Source: Hemibagrus wyckioides
Taxonomy: Eukaryota > Chordata > Actinopteri > Siluriformes > Bagridae
DNA length: 64,000 nt
Reading direction: 5' to 3'
NCBI RefSeq assembly: GCF_019097595.1
Contig: NC_080731.1
Location: 10,324,571-10,388,570 of the forward strand
How positions within the stretch are numbered: the first letter of the stretch is position 1; each line of letters starts with the position of its first letter. The notes beneath the pieces were generated by a model, which saw only the letters and a list, made by a program, of their open reading frames with translations, did not search any database and was not told where the DNA came from. Position numbers and translations under genes: made by a program. Shown here piece after piece: positions 48,586 through 60,870 of the stretch.

Positions 48586-51314
48586 TGTGGGGTGCTTTCT
48601 TATTTTTATTTTCCTCTCTGCCCTGTTCAGATATTCCTCTGGATGTGAAGGAAAAGGTTGTATGAAAGAGAACGGCAAGGACAAATAAACTGATGCCAAA
48701 ATATGACATATTTGTTGAGTGAAACATCACTTTAAAGCAACATTATTTATGACTCCTTTTACAGCTGTATTGTCACAAGGGAAAATATTTTTGTATACTT
48801 TAAATACACACAGCAAGGTGTGATTACAACCTGAATTTTAAACCTTTTAAATGCTCGAATCTGATTGTTCAGGAGATGTTGATGTGATATTTTCAGTAAG
48901 AATAGGAGATTAGGAAAAGGAGTCTCCAGTATCACAGAGTAAACAACTATTTATAGCTGTAATCATAGAGGTCAATCTACAATATTAAAAGTACCTATAA
49001 TTGAGTAAAATGCATCATTCATTAAAAGCCTTGCTGTGGTATTAGAGGTATAAAAAGACCTGTTCTTACTGAAAAATGACCAACTTTTAGGTGATAACCA
49101 TAACTCTGCTTCACATCATTGGGCTGTTCATTCATTTCAGTATTTTTCGTTTATATACATGAATTAATTTTTTTATATAAGTAGCATGCCATGTAATAAT
49201 ATCTTTGGGTTTTATCTTTCTTCTAGACAGTAGACCAGTATAAATACATTTCCCAAAAGAGAAGATTTAATGTAACTTCAGGCAACTTTATCCAAGCAAT
49301 TAAAAACAATCCTAGTAGGAAGCACCTGTGTATCTTTGCTCCGAAAGCCTTTCTGCTTCTTATAAAAAATTTATACCTTGTTAAGGATGTTGGAATATGA
49401 TTGATTTTTCCGGGTCAAGGCCCAGTGGAAGCTGAGTGAGAAGTCAAGGGGCATCAGTTAGAACACTGAGAAGCACTCTTGATGTGCAGCTTCAGCACTT
49501 TGTTCTTGTATTTTGAAATACTTTCTTCAAGAATACTTTTCAACATGTACTCTTCTTTATTCTAGCAGCAGCATCATATAAAACAGAAAAAAAAAACAAA
49601 AAACTAACTTTAGTATGAGAGAAAAAAAAAACAGGTCTTGAAAAATTTCTGAGGGTTAACGGCAGTATGCTGTTATGAAGAAGAATCCAAAGAGTAACTG
49701 CACTGTGCTTCAGTAATACATTGCATTGAAGCACAAAGTTTCTAAAGAAAAAGAAAAAAAAATCTGTTTCACACAAAGTCCTTCTTCGGCGATGCAGACA
49801 AAGTGCTTCTGAAGCATTAAGAAGTGAAAACAGTTGATATTTAAATTAGATGTTTAAAGTGTAACTCCACAGGGTTTCAGGAGTGCAGATGAGTTCCTTA
49901 TCCTTAAATTTCCTCACCTCAGTGCTGCCATAGCAACAACTAGCAATGTTAACAGCGATGTCATTAATGGTATATCATGGTTAAGTGTCAACACTGCAAA
50001 GAAGATATCCCAGACTGCATAATTAATTAATGATCAACCAGATTTTTCCTCATTTCTGTAATGTACAGCTCATTTTGCATCTGAACACCCACTGGGCATT
50101 TAATGCATGTAATTATCCAATCTACTAAACATGTGGCAGCTGTGTGTAGCATAAAATCAGGCCAAGAGCTTCGTTTAATGTTCAAATCTGAATGTGATCT
50201 TAGTGATTTTGACCATCACATGGTTGTTAGTGAGTGTTAAAGTTGGGTGTATAACTAGCTCAACCTATGTTTTGTCAATATATCACTTGTTTCAAACTGG
50301 GTTTAGACATTAACATGTCATTTTCTTCACAAAAAAGGACACACAATCCCATGTCTTGTTTTAACCTTGCCCCTGTACCATCAGAAAGGATTCATCAAGG
50401 TAGCCATATAAAATATTTGTTATTGTATTCTCACTACAGTTTCCCTATTTTCCGTGGCTCGATTTCCATTGTTGCACTGCGAGACTTTGCTGACTCCCAG
50501 TTTCTTTGCATAAGTGCTATACCTGTTTTTAAAAGTCAGCACTTTTCCTCTGGAAATCATTGAGGCATACTGTAATTATACCCTGTAATTATGTATATCT
50601 ATACGCCTACTACAGAATTTCTGCAGAGTGTCTGCATCAAAATATGAAATATGTAGTTGCCCTCTTGACCTAGTAATGCATAAATGGGGAAATTCATGCC
50701 ACAGGGATGTTATTAGAGAACAGACTTAAAGTTCATAAATAACTGGATATCTTTTGTTATAATCTTGTTATATATAAGCCAAATATTGGTTATGTATAAA
50801 TGTATAATATCACATAAGATAATAACCGATTTTTCAGAAATGGTTTGTGGAACTTGACTCCAGATTTCCCTGATCTCAGTCTGATCAAGAATTTTTGAGG
50901 TGTGCTTGACAAACAAGTTTGATCGATTTAGGACTCATCCTTGTAACTTACAGGACTTAAAGGAACTGCTTCTAACGTCAGGTACCACAGCATGCCTTCA
51001 GAGCTCGTCTAGAGTCCATGCCTCAACAGGTCAGTGCTGTTCTGGTGGCACAATGGAAATTATTAGGCACTGGTTTTAAATCAAGCAAGTTTTTAATTTA
51101 TCTTTTTAATAATTAGTTGTATACAATCTAATTTAACACATCAGGTAAATTCAGTTATTCAAGCCTGCAGTAGCATATGTGAGAATCAGCTATATATAAT
51201 TGGCTCTCAAAATTGTACAAAGCAAAAAAAATGCAATGCTATTGTTTGTTGACAGTGAGTTAACTCAGTGTGATGTATGATTGGTATGACTGTAAAAGTG
51301 AACACAGTTTCAGA
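48586..51314. other. non-coding spacer
   Basis: No gene or element was recognised. AT-rich, with short A tracts near 49.59 and 49.62 kb. Confidence 0.5.
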
Positions 51315-51475
51315 TCAAGACTGGACAAGGGGAGAACATACAAAACATGAGTTACACATACAGTATACTCCCCATTACACATGTCTTTCCATGGCCATGA
51401 CAGCTTCCTTTTCATTTCCTAGCTTCCTCCCACTTCCAAGAACATGCTAGAAGGTGTACTAACAAGGTGTGAATG
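51315..51475. repeat. fish interspersed repeat fragment, opposite orientation
   Basis: GCTTCCTCCCACTTCCAAGA, ACATGCTAGAAGGTG and AAGGTGTGAATGAGACA follow the complement of the repeat family seen at 44865-45085. It is degenerate. Confidence 0.45.
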
Positions 51476-53155
51476 AGACACAAACTGTATCTGTATTTGC
51501 TTAGGAGTCCAAATATTTGTATCTACATTCACAGTCTTTATTATATATGCTCATGCAGGCAGTTATCTAATCAGCCTATCATGTGGCAGCAGCACAGTGC
51601 TTAAAATCATACAGATACATGTCAAGAGCTTCAGCTGTTTTTATCATCTAACTTCAGAATGGAGAAAAATTGTAATCTTTGTGATTTTGATCATAGCATG
51701 GATGTTTGCACTGGAAGGGCTGCTTTGAGTAAATAAAAAAAACTGCTGTTCTTGTAATTTCACACACAAGACACGGCCTCTAAAAACAAAAACCACCCTG
51801 TGTAGGGTCTGCAGGCTGAAACAGGAATTTACTGGGTTAATACGTACCCAAGATAACAGATGAAATAAAAGATAATTGTGAGGATATTTGTGTTACATTT
51901 TTTTTGATCTTCGAACTATGTTAGGAAATTATATAGTGATTATCTACTTTTTAAATGTTGCATTTATGCCAAAAAAAAAAAAAAAAATCTGATATTCTTT
52001 AATTCATGGAAATACTTGCAGAGCTTAAGAGGACTGAAGACCACTTGTTCATTCCACCCGAAATAAAGCCATTACCATGCCTAAGGATCTTGAATAATCT
52101 TTTACAGAGCCCCCTGTGTTATCCAAAGACCTGAAACTTATACCTACATGCCTAGGTATCCTTTTATGTACTGTAATTATTGAGAGTCAAGATGTTTTGT
52201 TTAAGGCTTCCTGCTCATTTTAATGAAGAAGGGTACATGAAGCCATGGAAATGTTGTTGGCCAGAATAATAATACAAATTAATAATAATAATAATAATAA
52301 TGATAATAATAATAATACTTTCCCCCTCCTGTTACATCATACGTTGCCTTGCCTGCCACATTTACATATATACAGTCACTCCGAATAAAAGAAGGGTTAA
52401 GAGCCGTAAAATCATTTTCTTGCTGCATGACAAAGGAAGTACCACTCAAATTCTCTTAAGATGATCAGAACTTGTACTTACACGAAACCACTTCAGCTTC
52501 AATTCCAAGTTTTACAGACACTAAAAGACGGTCTTTGTATCCAAATCTCTTTGTTGAATTTGTAATATATTATACCCACTATACTTCTCTATAGATTAAT
52601 AACATCTTTGTCATAGCCAAATGTACAGGCCAAGGTCTCCAGGGTTTTATTTCCTCTTTCTTTGACCCTGGAGTATACACAAACTGTTGCACACTCGAGT
52701 TTGAGAATAACCTTTTTAGACACATCATCAAAGACAGAATATTCTACTTTGCAAAGTACCATTATTACACACCCACACACTCTCATTCCTACTTACAGTA
52801 CAACTCTTCCCCTCCCAAGCACTGCAGAAATTCCATTTCTTATTCACAGCTACCGAGACTTAAAAGCATTTGTGGTGAGAATGGAGGCTTTCCTCTTAAA
52901 AAAAACATTTGTTTATCAAGCTAACCAGTATTAGCTCTTCTGAGAGGATAGAAACACTGACCAATAAACTATCCCCTCTTTGGTGGTCACTCATCATCTC
53001 ACCCATAAAAGTGGCACAAATCAAACTTCAGGTTTATTCAGGATGATCCAGAAACTTTCTTCTCCAATCAGTGCAAAGCATCAAAGACCTGATTTTCAGG
53101 AATGAATATAGGATATGTTAAATATGATCTCAAATCGAACTGTTCTAGATATCCA
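51476..53155. other. non-coding spacer
   Basis: Nothing was recognised apart from a poly-A run (51970-51987) and an AAT repeat at 52278-52318. Confidence 0.5.
52278..52318. repeat. (AAT)n microsatellite
   Basis: About 13 AAT units with one GAT interruption. Confidence 0.95.
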
Positions 53156-53313
53156 TATAGGCACATTTATGTGACTTTGAATCCCAGGTCCACTAAGCTG
53201 CCACTGATGGGCCCCTTAGCAAGGCCCTTATTCCTCAATAGCTCAGTTGTATAAGATGAGATAACATGTAAGTCGCTCTGGATAAGGGCAGCTGCCAAAA
53301 ATGTCAGAAACGT
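53156..53313 (+). mobile_element. SINE 3' part, tRNA-derived type
   Basis: Starts at a B-box-like TTTGAATCCCAGGTCC and continues AAGCTGCCACTGATGGGCCC, TTAGCAAGGCCCTTATTCC, TCAATAGCTCAGTTGTATAA, GTAAGTCGCTCTGGATAAGG and GCAGCTGCCAAAAATG. The last words are the well-known tail of abundant fish SINEs. The A-box end is missing or decayed. Confidence 0.75.
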
Positions 53314-53539
53314 AAATGAAATCAAATTCCCAGCATCAGAAGGATAGAATTTTTGCTTTCCAGTGGTCAGGCTTTTCAAGAGTGATGTACAAGGCATTTA
53401 TGACATCTCTGTTTGGATTACTAGTTGTTGTTGAGCTAATGCTCATTCTCACTAGAACTCCTTGCAATCAGTGTCATATTATGAAATACATCCGCAACTC
53501 TTTATGATTATGAGGGAAAATAAAGGAAACTCTTTTACT

Positions 53540-54205
53540 CTGGCTTGAATTTTGGTGCCAGGCAGGCTGGTATGAGTACAGTGTTTTAGAAACTGCTGAT
53601 CTCTCAAGATTTTCATGCAACAGTCTATATTTTTACAGACTGGTGTGAAAAAAAAAAAAAAATAACATTCAGTGAGTTGCAACAAGCAGAAATGCCTTGA
53701 TGATAAGAGAGGTCAGAAGAGAATGGCCAGACTGGTTGAAGCTGATAAGTAGGCTGCAGTGAACCAAATAACTACTCTTTACAACTGTGGTGAGCAGAAA
53801 AACATCTCATAATGCACAATCTGGCAGGCTGATAGGGTATAACAGGAGACCACATCAGGATCGAATCCTGTCAGCCAAAAACAGTGGGCAACTGGACAGC
53901 TTGATTTCCTCTGAGACATGCAGATGGTATGCTCAAAAATTGGAATCAGCAGCATGAAACCATGGACCCAGTCTCCTTTCTGTCAACAATTCAGGCTGGT
54001 TGTGCAGTCTAATGGTGTAGGGAATATTTTCTAAGCTCACATTGGGCCTCTTAATAAAAAGAAGCCTTATTTGAATGCTACAGCCTATTAGAGTATTGTT
54101 GCTGACCATATGATCTTATAATAATATGTACATTATATGACAGTGGTGCACCTTCGGGACCTACCCAATATTAGTATGGTGTTCCTTATAAGTGGCTAGT
54201 TAGTG
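53540..54205 (+). mobile_element. internally deleted, 5'-truncated Tc1-like element
   Basis: Blocks on the + strand follow one fish Tc1 family in order: GAAACTGCTGATCTCTCAAG, TTTTCATGCAACAGTCTATA, GAAATGCCTTGATGATAAGA, GAGGTCAGAAGAGAATGGCC, AACTGTGGTGAGCAGAAAAA, TGGTGTAGGGAATATTTTCT and GAGTATTGTTGCTGACCATA. The end region is AGTATGGTGTTCCTTATAAG plus TGGCTAGTTAGTG, a decayed form of the terminal repeat. The stretch coding for the last two catalytic residues is gone. No left terminal repeat was found. Confidence 0.75.
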
Positions 54206-54607
54206 CACACATTCAATGTCCTTGCAAAACGGTGCAGTAATAAACAATATCGATCATGCTTCTTTCTGCTTCACAATTTCAACGTGTTTAAAGTGCTTAG
54301 GTTTGTTCACCCTCAATATAGATTCAAAAAACAAACAAAAAAACAAAACGAAATAAAAAAGGAACAGCTCTTGCATTTTCCTGCCCCAGGCTCATATTTT
54401 GTTAAAGTCTGAAGCTAACAGACTTTGCTGTTTCTGGATTTGTGCTGTAGTACTCAATATTATCTCCAATTCCTACAATTTTCTTGTATTGAAAGGCAGC
54501 ACCAGACTCTTGTCAGGAAAGCAGGAGGTGTGTTTCTGAGGCACAGTTAACAGCTCAGTGATTTACTATGATTAGAACATATTCATACGACCAGCATTTG
54601 GAATTAC

Positions 54608-54650
54608 GGAACATAAATAAATAAATAAATAAATAAATAAACAAATAAGG
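54608..54650. repeat. (AAAT)n simple repeat
   Basis: About ten AAAT units, the last ones interrupted by a C. Confidence 0.94.
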
Positions 54651-55017
54651 TTTGCTACTGTTTACTCTCTGTTGCTGATAAGCAACCAGCTGTATATACA
54701 ATAAAATATAATTCACCTAAATAACACAGAATTTTTTTTATTTATTCGTTTGTTTATTAAAGAAAGTTACTTATTTATTTGCATTATTAGGGTCGCAGTG
54801 CCTAAACTTTACTCATGATAACATCCATCTCTGACAGGCAGGAGGAATGATTTGCATATTTTGCTTTTTTTTCTGGAAAAACTGTGTGTTTTTGACACGT
54901 GCCATGGAGATTTCCAAATAACTTTGGGTGGAAGGGCAATAAAAAGAAGCTGACTGCAATGAAAAGAAGATGAAAACAATGTTACCTACTTATGTACAAT
55001 AGTTCGCACATACCCAT

Positions 55018-55018
<1 letters not shown>

Positions 55019-55058
<40 letters not shown>
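55019..55058. repeat. (CA)n microsatellite
   Basis: About 20 CA units. Confidence 0.97.
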
Positions 55059-55060
<2 letters not shown>

Positions 55061-55687
55061 CACACACCAACAAAGATTGTTTGTACCATTGCACGCTGGG
55101 GGAAAAACCCTTAGAACAACAGACACTGTACTGTTTCTTAGCAGCATGCTCCTCACTCAAACATCTGTTATTTTACTGTTTTCAGTAAGCAGTATGTTGT
55201 CAGTAAACGTCACTTTGACCATGTAGCTTCTGTTGAATATGTACTGTACAAAGACAATTGTTCAGCCTTTTAATTCAGCTACCAGAAATTTCCTGTGATG
55301 ACACATACCTAGATGCATATGGACAACATTAAACCGACAGGCACAGAGTGTAGATAAATATTCATGAAGACCATGGCAAGATATTCTAAATGGCAAACAC
55401 TTTTCTATATTGTAAAAAGGGATATTGTAAAGGCTGATTAGACTTTCAGATGAATACTGGATGGCAGAATGTCACGTGAAATTGCTCACAAAACAGATGT
55501 TGGGCTACAGCTACATTATTTTTAATTTCTTTTACTATCTCGACCTTGCCCAGATTTTATGCACATTATGCCAGTATATCTATTCAAAGTGAGTATAAAG
55601 AGCACTTTTTTTCTGGTAGTGTGACATATAGCTTACAGAGAAATGTGTTAGCCCTATTCCGTCTAATGCAATCCACCCACTCGACTT

Positions 55688-55807
55688 TCACTTATGGCAT
55701 CTCGTCATAAGTGAGCACTATTTGTTTTGCAAGCACTGAGGAGTTTGCCTCGAATTAATTAAGTGCATATTAACAGAAATCCCACTTATGTTATTTTCTA
55801 GCACTTA
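55688..55807. promoter_or_regulatory. cluster of five CACTTA motifs, two forming an inverted repeat
   Basis: CACTTA occurs at 55689-55694 (+), 55708-55713 (-), 55760-55765 (-), 55783-55788 (+) and 55802-55807 (+). The first two lie in a 9-bp perfect inverted repeat, TCACTTATG / CATAAGTGA, with a 9-base spacer. An AATTAATT homeodomain-type palindrome is at 55753-55760. CACTTA-type words are the core of NK2-class homeodomain sites, so an enhancer is possible; this is inference. Confidence 0.35.
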
Positions 55808-56298
55808 AAAGCTTCCACAGCAGGTACATTTTGAAAATGCAGACCATGTCAAACTTTTCTGCTTATCAGAGCCTGTTGGGGTAGTATAACTGTTTAATTT
55901 CAAGAACCTTTAATGCACAGATCATAGACAGTTTGTGTGTAGAGTTGGGTTGGTATGGTATGGTGGCCTGTAGTTAAAAAAAACACATTTACTCACCAAA
56001 AATGCAAATGCAAAACAGTAAAAAACAAACAACATGAAACTGAACAACACATGCTTGTTGCTGATTGGGAACAGTGTGGTGTTGTCCTTTAGATTTGATG
56101 TATGCTTTTGGTTTATTAATGTGCTTTGCACCCAACATAATATTTAACAATCCCATTAATAATGATACATATTTTTTAGTAAGTATAGGATTAATATTCT
56201 CCCAACATTAGGTCTAAATGGCAGCTGCCTCAGATGATCAGGATTACAAATGAAGTTACCCAGGCTAATTAGCATTTAGAATACTATTTGTTAGGGTG

Positions 56299-56423
56299 GC
56301 CTCCTGATGATCCCGCGCTCTCATTGCCATGGCCTGGGTTCGATTCCCGGATAGGGTGCCAACCCAGCCACTGAAACAGTGGACCCTGCCATTGCGTGGG
56401 ACAAATGCTAGGATAAAAAAATG
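56299..56423 (+). mobile_element. tRNA-derived SINE with 15-bp target-site duplication
   Basis: Starts with GCCTCCTGATGATCCCGCGC. It contains a clear RNA polymerase III B box GGTTCGATTCC (56337-56347) and continues with GGTGCCAACCCAGCCACTG and GTGGACCCTGCCATTGCGTG to an A-rich end. The flanks are exact 15-bp direct repeats CTATTTGTTAGGGTG at 56284-56298 and 56424-56438; the SINE itself may begin a few bases inside the first copy. It looks like a full retroposition event of a short tRNA-headed SINE. Confidence 0.88.
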
Positions 56424-56438
56424 CTATTTGTTAGGGTG

Positions 56439-57479
56439 AGGATGTGGGATGTGGCTAGTGAGCGTGGAATTTTTTTTTTGACTTCATAGAAAATCCACTG
56501 CAATCATTCTGGTTGCTAGAATGCCTGTAAATTTTGTGTACGACTTGACTGAAGGTACAACACATAGCAGGATTTTGCTTATTTACTTACGCTTTATATG
56601 TGAAAGAAAGCAAAAGAGGCCACTGAACATATTATTCAAGTTCACCAGGTGCTATATTTTGGTATTTCTAATCCAATTTGAGACCTTGCTAGCCTTTTCA
56701 ATGAACAGCACATTAAAAATGGCAGCCTCTGGAGTACCTGAAATAATAAAAAAGACACACTGGTGAAGAAGGTAAGAGGTCCTGAAGTGAGTACATATGT
56801 TGACATTTAACAGTTCTTTTTTTAGAGAGCAAAAGTTATAGAGCCTTTTAATCTGACAGAAACAAATGGGTTTCATAGACCTCATTCAGTGTCAAAGTGT
56901 AAATATCACAAACTTTTATAACACATGAGTTATTACAGTTTTCATGTCATATCAGCAAAACAATAGATAGCTTTGTACATATAGCAGGATTACAACCATT
57001 CTGAGATTCCCCAAATGTTCTTGTGAAACTCTCAGGAGCCATTCTTGATGGTTTGGAGAATGTTCCCTTAATATTCTGATAACCTTTAAAATATTTGAAC
57101 CTCTTGGAAGCCTGGCAACTTGAAATGGCTTGGAGAACGTTCCCCTACAGTGTAGTATCTACTGTACTTGTTGATTTTTATGTTTAAATGGACCTGTATC
57201 CATCTCCCACAATGCTGACTTTATGAGCTAAAAATGTACGGTGTTAAATGATTCCCTAAAATAAATGATGAAGCTGGAAAAATGTTATGTGGTTTAGGAT
57301 ACACTATGAGGCCACTTGTGCATCCAACTTTGTGGCAACAGACTGGGTGTTTAGCCATACAGTGTATTAGCTTGATACCATTCAGATTTATTAAAGTAAT
57401 CCTGCTTTGAAGCAGATCAGGGTCAGCGCTGTGTCGTCCACTTAGACTGGCCATTCTATTTCCTTTAGCTTTCTTTTTA
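56439..57479. other. spacer with small repeat remnants
   Basis: No gene was recognised. Near 57.05 and 57.13 kb the words GGTTTGGAGAATGTTCCCT and GGCTTGGAGAACGTTCCCCT form an imperfect direct repeat. At 57299-57368 lies a small terminal-repeat-like remnant. Confidence 0.45.
57299..57368. mobile_element. tiny Tc1/MITE remnant
   Basis: Begins TACACTATGAGGCCAC and ends GGCTAAACACC in reverse, TACACTGTATGGC, forming a loose inverted repeat. Inside is CATCCAACTTTGTGGCAACA, a word from a common fish DNA transposon. About 70 bp only. Confidence 0.4.
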
Positions 57480-58928
57480 CAGTATCTCACAAATGTGAGT
57501 ACACCCCTCACATTTTTGTAAATATTTTGTTATATCTTTTCATGTGACAACACTAAAGAAATGACACTGTAAAGTAGTGAGTGTACAGCCTGTATAACAG
57601 CGTAAATTTCCTGTCCCCTCAAAATAACTCAACACACAGCCATTAATGTCTAAACCGCTGGCAACAAAAGTGAGTACACCCCTAAATGGAAATGTCCAAA
57701 TTTGGCCCAAAGTGTCAATATTTTGTGTGGCCACCATTATTTCCCAGCATTGCCTCAACCCTCTTGTGCATGGAGTTCACCAGAGCTTCACAGGTTGCCA
57801 CTGGAGTCCTCTTCCACTCCTCCATGTTGACATCACAGAGCTGGTGGATGTTAGAGACCTTGTACTCACCCACCTTAGGGTTTAGGTCTGGAGACATGCT
57901 TGGCCAGTCCATCACCTTTACCCTCAGCTTCTTTAGCAAGGCAGTGGTCATCTTGGAAGTGTGATTGGGGTTGTTATCATGTTGGAATACTGCCCTGCAG
58001 CCCAGTCTCCGAAGGGAGGGGCTCAAGCTCTGCTTCAGTATGTCACAGTACATGTTAGCATTCATGGATCCCTCAATGAACTGTAGCTCCCCAGTGCCAG
58101 CAGCACTCATGCAGGCCCAGACCATGACACCCCCACCACCATGCTTGACTGTAGGCAAGACACACTTGTCTTTGTACTCCTCACCTGGTTGCCACCACAC
58201 ACGCTTGACACCATCTGAACCAAATAAGTTTATCTTGGTCTTATCGGACCACATGTTCTGGCCATGTCCTTAGTCTGCTTATCTTCAAAAAACTGTATGT
58301 GGGCTTTCTTGTGCATCATCTTTAGTAGAGGCTTCCTTCTGGGACGACGAAGGATGTGTGCGGCGTATGGTCTGAGCACTGACAGGCTGACCCCCCCACC
58401 CTTCAACCTCTGCAGCAATGCTGGCAGCACTCATACGTCCATTTCCCAAAGACAACCTCCAGATATGACACTTTGGTGGACCATGGCAAGGCCTGTTCTG
58501 AGTGGGACCTGTCCTGTAAAACCGCTGTATGGTCTTGGCAATCTTCTTATAGCCTAGGCCATCTTTATGTAGAGCAACAATTCTTTTTTTCAGATCCTCA
58601 GAGAGTTCTTTGTCATGAGGTGCCATGTTGAATTTCCAGTGACCAGTATGAGAGGGTGTGAGAGCGATAACACCAAATTTAACACACCTGCTCCCCATTC
58701 ACACCTGAGACCTTGTAACACTAATAAGTCACATGACACCGGGGAGGGTAAATGGATAATTGGGCCCAATTTGGACATTTCCACTTAGGGGTGTACTCAC
58801 TTTTGTTCACTGTTCACTCACTACTTTACATTGTAGCAGAGTGTCATTTCTTCAGTGTTGTCGCATGAAAGGATATAATAAAATATTTACAAAAATGTGA
58901 GGGATGTACTCACTTTTGTGAAATACTG
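57480..58928 (-). mobile_element. Tc1-like element with IR/DR ends, inactive
   Basis: Long inverted ends: AGTATCTCACAAATGTGAGT.. on the left and the reverse of ..ACTCACTTTTGTGAAATACT on the right. Each end has a second inner copy of GTGAGTACACCCCTAA.TGG, TGTCCAAATT, giving the IR/DR layout known from Sleeping Beauty-type elements. The left flank is TA; on the right TA follows one extra T. The right end lacks about 70 bp present between the outer and inner repeats on the left. Confidence 0.9.
57715..58626 (-). pseudogene. Tc1-like transposase, frameshifted and lacking the catalytic Glu
   Basis: Start ATG at 58626 (MAPHDKELSEDLKKRIVALH). The N-terminal frame runs to a stop at 58285 with pieces missing from the first helix-turn-helix and the linker. 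The frame then shifts and the C-terminal part reads MWSDKTKINLFGSDGVKR (first Asp), KHGGGGVMVWACMS, VFQHDNNPNHTSK (second Asp), and SPDLNPKVGEYKVSNIHQL. In functional relatives NP is followed by IEHLW; that segment, with the catalytic glutamate, is deleted here. It ends ..NNGGHTKY. Clearly dead. Confidence 0.9.
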
Positions 58929-60579
58929 TTATATTTATATATATAAATAGTATTCTAAAGCTAATTCCAGTGCAGAGACGTTTTCTTCCATTGTTGATTG
59001 TTGAGGTGCACAGTTAGCTTAATGTTTTAGGTTTTTAAACATAATACCAGAATATTCTGGTTTTTGTTATTATGTCATCGCTTTGGCTCCAAATTGGGTA
59101 TAAAAGTATATTTTACTGAGGTGCATGTCAGTTATGCATGTACACACAGTCAGATTTAACCGTCATTGGAAATGGGCCTTATGACTTATTAACTTTCTCC
59201 ACAAAAGCTTTTTGTAAGCAGGGATTTTCAAAACCAGATCTGTCAATTTGAGCTCACACTATGTATAAAAGGCTATTAGGGACTACAAAAGGTAATTACA
59301 GATTTTGATTATTACATGTACCCATTTCCTTGCAGAATACTCCAGACCATAAAAACCAATACCAACCAAACCCTGTTCAGGAAAGGAAAAAGGCAGAGAC
59401 TTTAATAGAGACATAGAGTTTGATAAATAAAGAAAGAAAAAAAAAGCAAGTACAAAGGGATGAGAAGACAATAATGGGACAGAAAACAGAAAATGAAAGC
59501 ATTCTGCTCTGCTTATCTGTGCAAGGTTTATACTTTTTTTTTTTTCAATTAAAGACAGCACCAAAACCTCATCTCCTGAAAATAGTACTTCAGACTTGCG
59601 TAGCCATCTGATTGCAATTCCGGTAATGTCATTTTCATGCAAATTGTGAAACCTAAGAGGCTCGTGTGGCTGTCTCTCTCTTTTCATGCTGACAGTCACC
59701 TGATGCAGCTCAGCTATATAGAACAGCTTGCTTTAATGACAGGGAAAGGAATGAGTTTTGTCTGTTGGAAAGGCCAGACCTTTAATAAAAAAGGGAAAAT
59801 GTAATTTCTTCTTTTGGCCAGAGAAAGATAAACAAGTTGGCATGTGATTAATGGAAAAAGGTCTGCAAATACAGTTTGTAAAATATTGTAGACTGTCTGT
59901 TTTCATCCAGGCGTTTTGATGTTGATGCTGAGATCAGAGTTGTAGGTCTATAACAGTGAATTATAAATGTGTGCATTTTGGGGGAAATATAAGAGGATCA
60001 TTTAAAATCATCAGATAGAAGTGACAACTGATTTAGATCAATAAGGAAATGAACCAAGGGACGTCCATGCTTGTCTTAAATTAAGTGAAATAATAGTCAA
60101 ATTTATCATTTATAGGAAATCTCAGTGCACCCTTTGAATCACATTGTGATACTCCAAATCCCTTCTTTAACAATCAATTACACAAAATCTTATGCCCGTT
60201 GTGTTGTCTTGTGCCAAGACAAAACAAAATAGTGAAGATAGGCAGAGACATACTAGTATAAACCAAAAATAAATCATTATGAAAAAGGTGGGAAAAAAGT
60301 AGATAAAAAGATAATGGAAGCATAATGTAATTAAAAAAATATATGGAAATAAAATGGAAATATTCCTTAAAAACTGTACATTTGCAAACTTGTAAACTGA
60401 ATGCAAAATAACTAACTAACTAGCTAAATAAATAAATAAAACCGGGATAAATCATGTCAGAACTCAATCACTCAATGTGATATTAAAATATTTTAGGGAA
60501 AAGAACTTGTATAACTGGTTGCATTATACAGTACCACTTAGTCTTTTTGAGACTATCAGCGTGACTATCAGAGACTATC
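58929..60579. other. non-coding spacer
   Basis: No gene or element was recognised. 59690-59880 is non-repetitive, with E-box and GATA-like words, and might be regulatory. Frames such as 59283-59699 on - lack domains. Confidence 0.45.
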
Positions 60580-60870
60580 ATCTTAACTTGGCAATAATTT
60601 CCCACTCTTTCTTGTAAAAAAGACATCTGTGCACAGCTTGCTTCTGGTGACCACACAGATTTTAGCTGGATTTAGGTCTGGGCTCTGGCCAGGTCATTCA
60701 AAAACATTGATCTTAAGGTTTAGCATTTCTTTTGTTGATTTGGTTGTATGCTTTGGGTCATGTTGTGCTGAAAGGTGAAATCCACCCTGATATAAGCCCC
60801 AGTTCTGGCTGAAGGAAAGCAGCCCTAAAGCTTGAGTCTATATCTAGCGGCATGGTGGTGTACAGAAAAT
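60580..60870 (-). mobile_element. decayed Tc1/mariner-like fragment
   Basis: Read on the - strand, the segment around 60665-60715 gives INVFEWPGQSPDLNP, the characteristic block just before the catalytic glutamate of Tc1-like transposases. The + strand words TTTAGGTCTGGGCTCTGGCC and GCTTTGGGTCATGTTGTGCT are its usual antisense. Heavily decayed, no ends found. Confidence 0.6.

Larger units (their letters stand above)
54206..56283. other. non-coding spacer with simple repeats and a motif cluster
   Basis: No gene was recognised. Contains AATA (54615-54650) and CA (55019-55058) microsatellites and the CACTTA cluster at 55688-55807. Confidence 0.5.

Noticed and set aside
56299..56423. Functional tRNA gene
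   Set aside because: Only the B box is convincing; there is no cloverleaf with acceptor pairing, and the tail plus target duplication show a SINE.
59283..59699. 138-codon - strand frame as a gene
   Set aside because: AT-rich, contains a Phe/Leu run from homopolymers and no recognisable motif.
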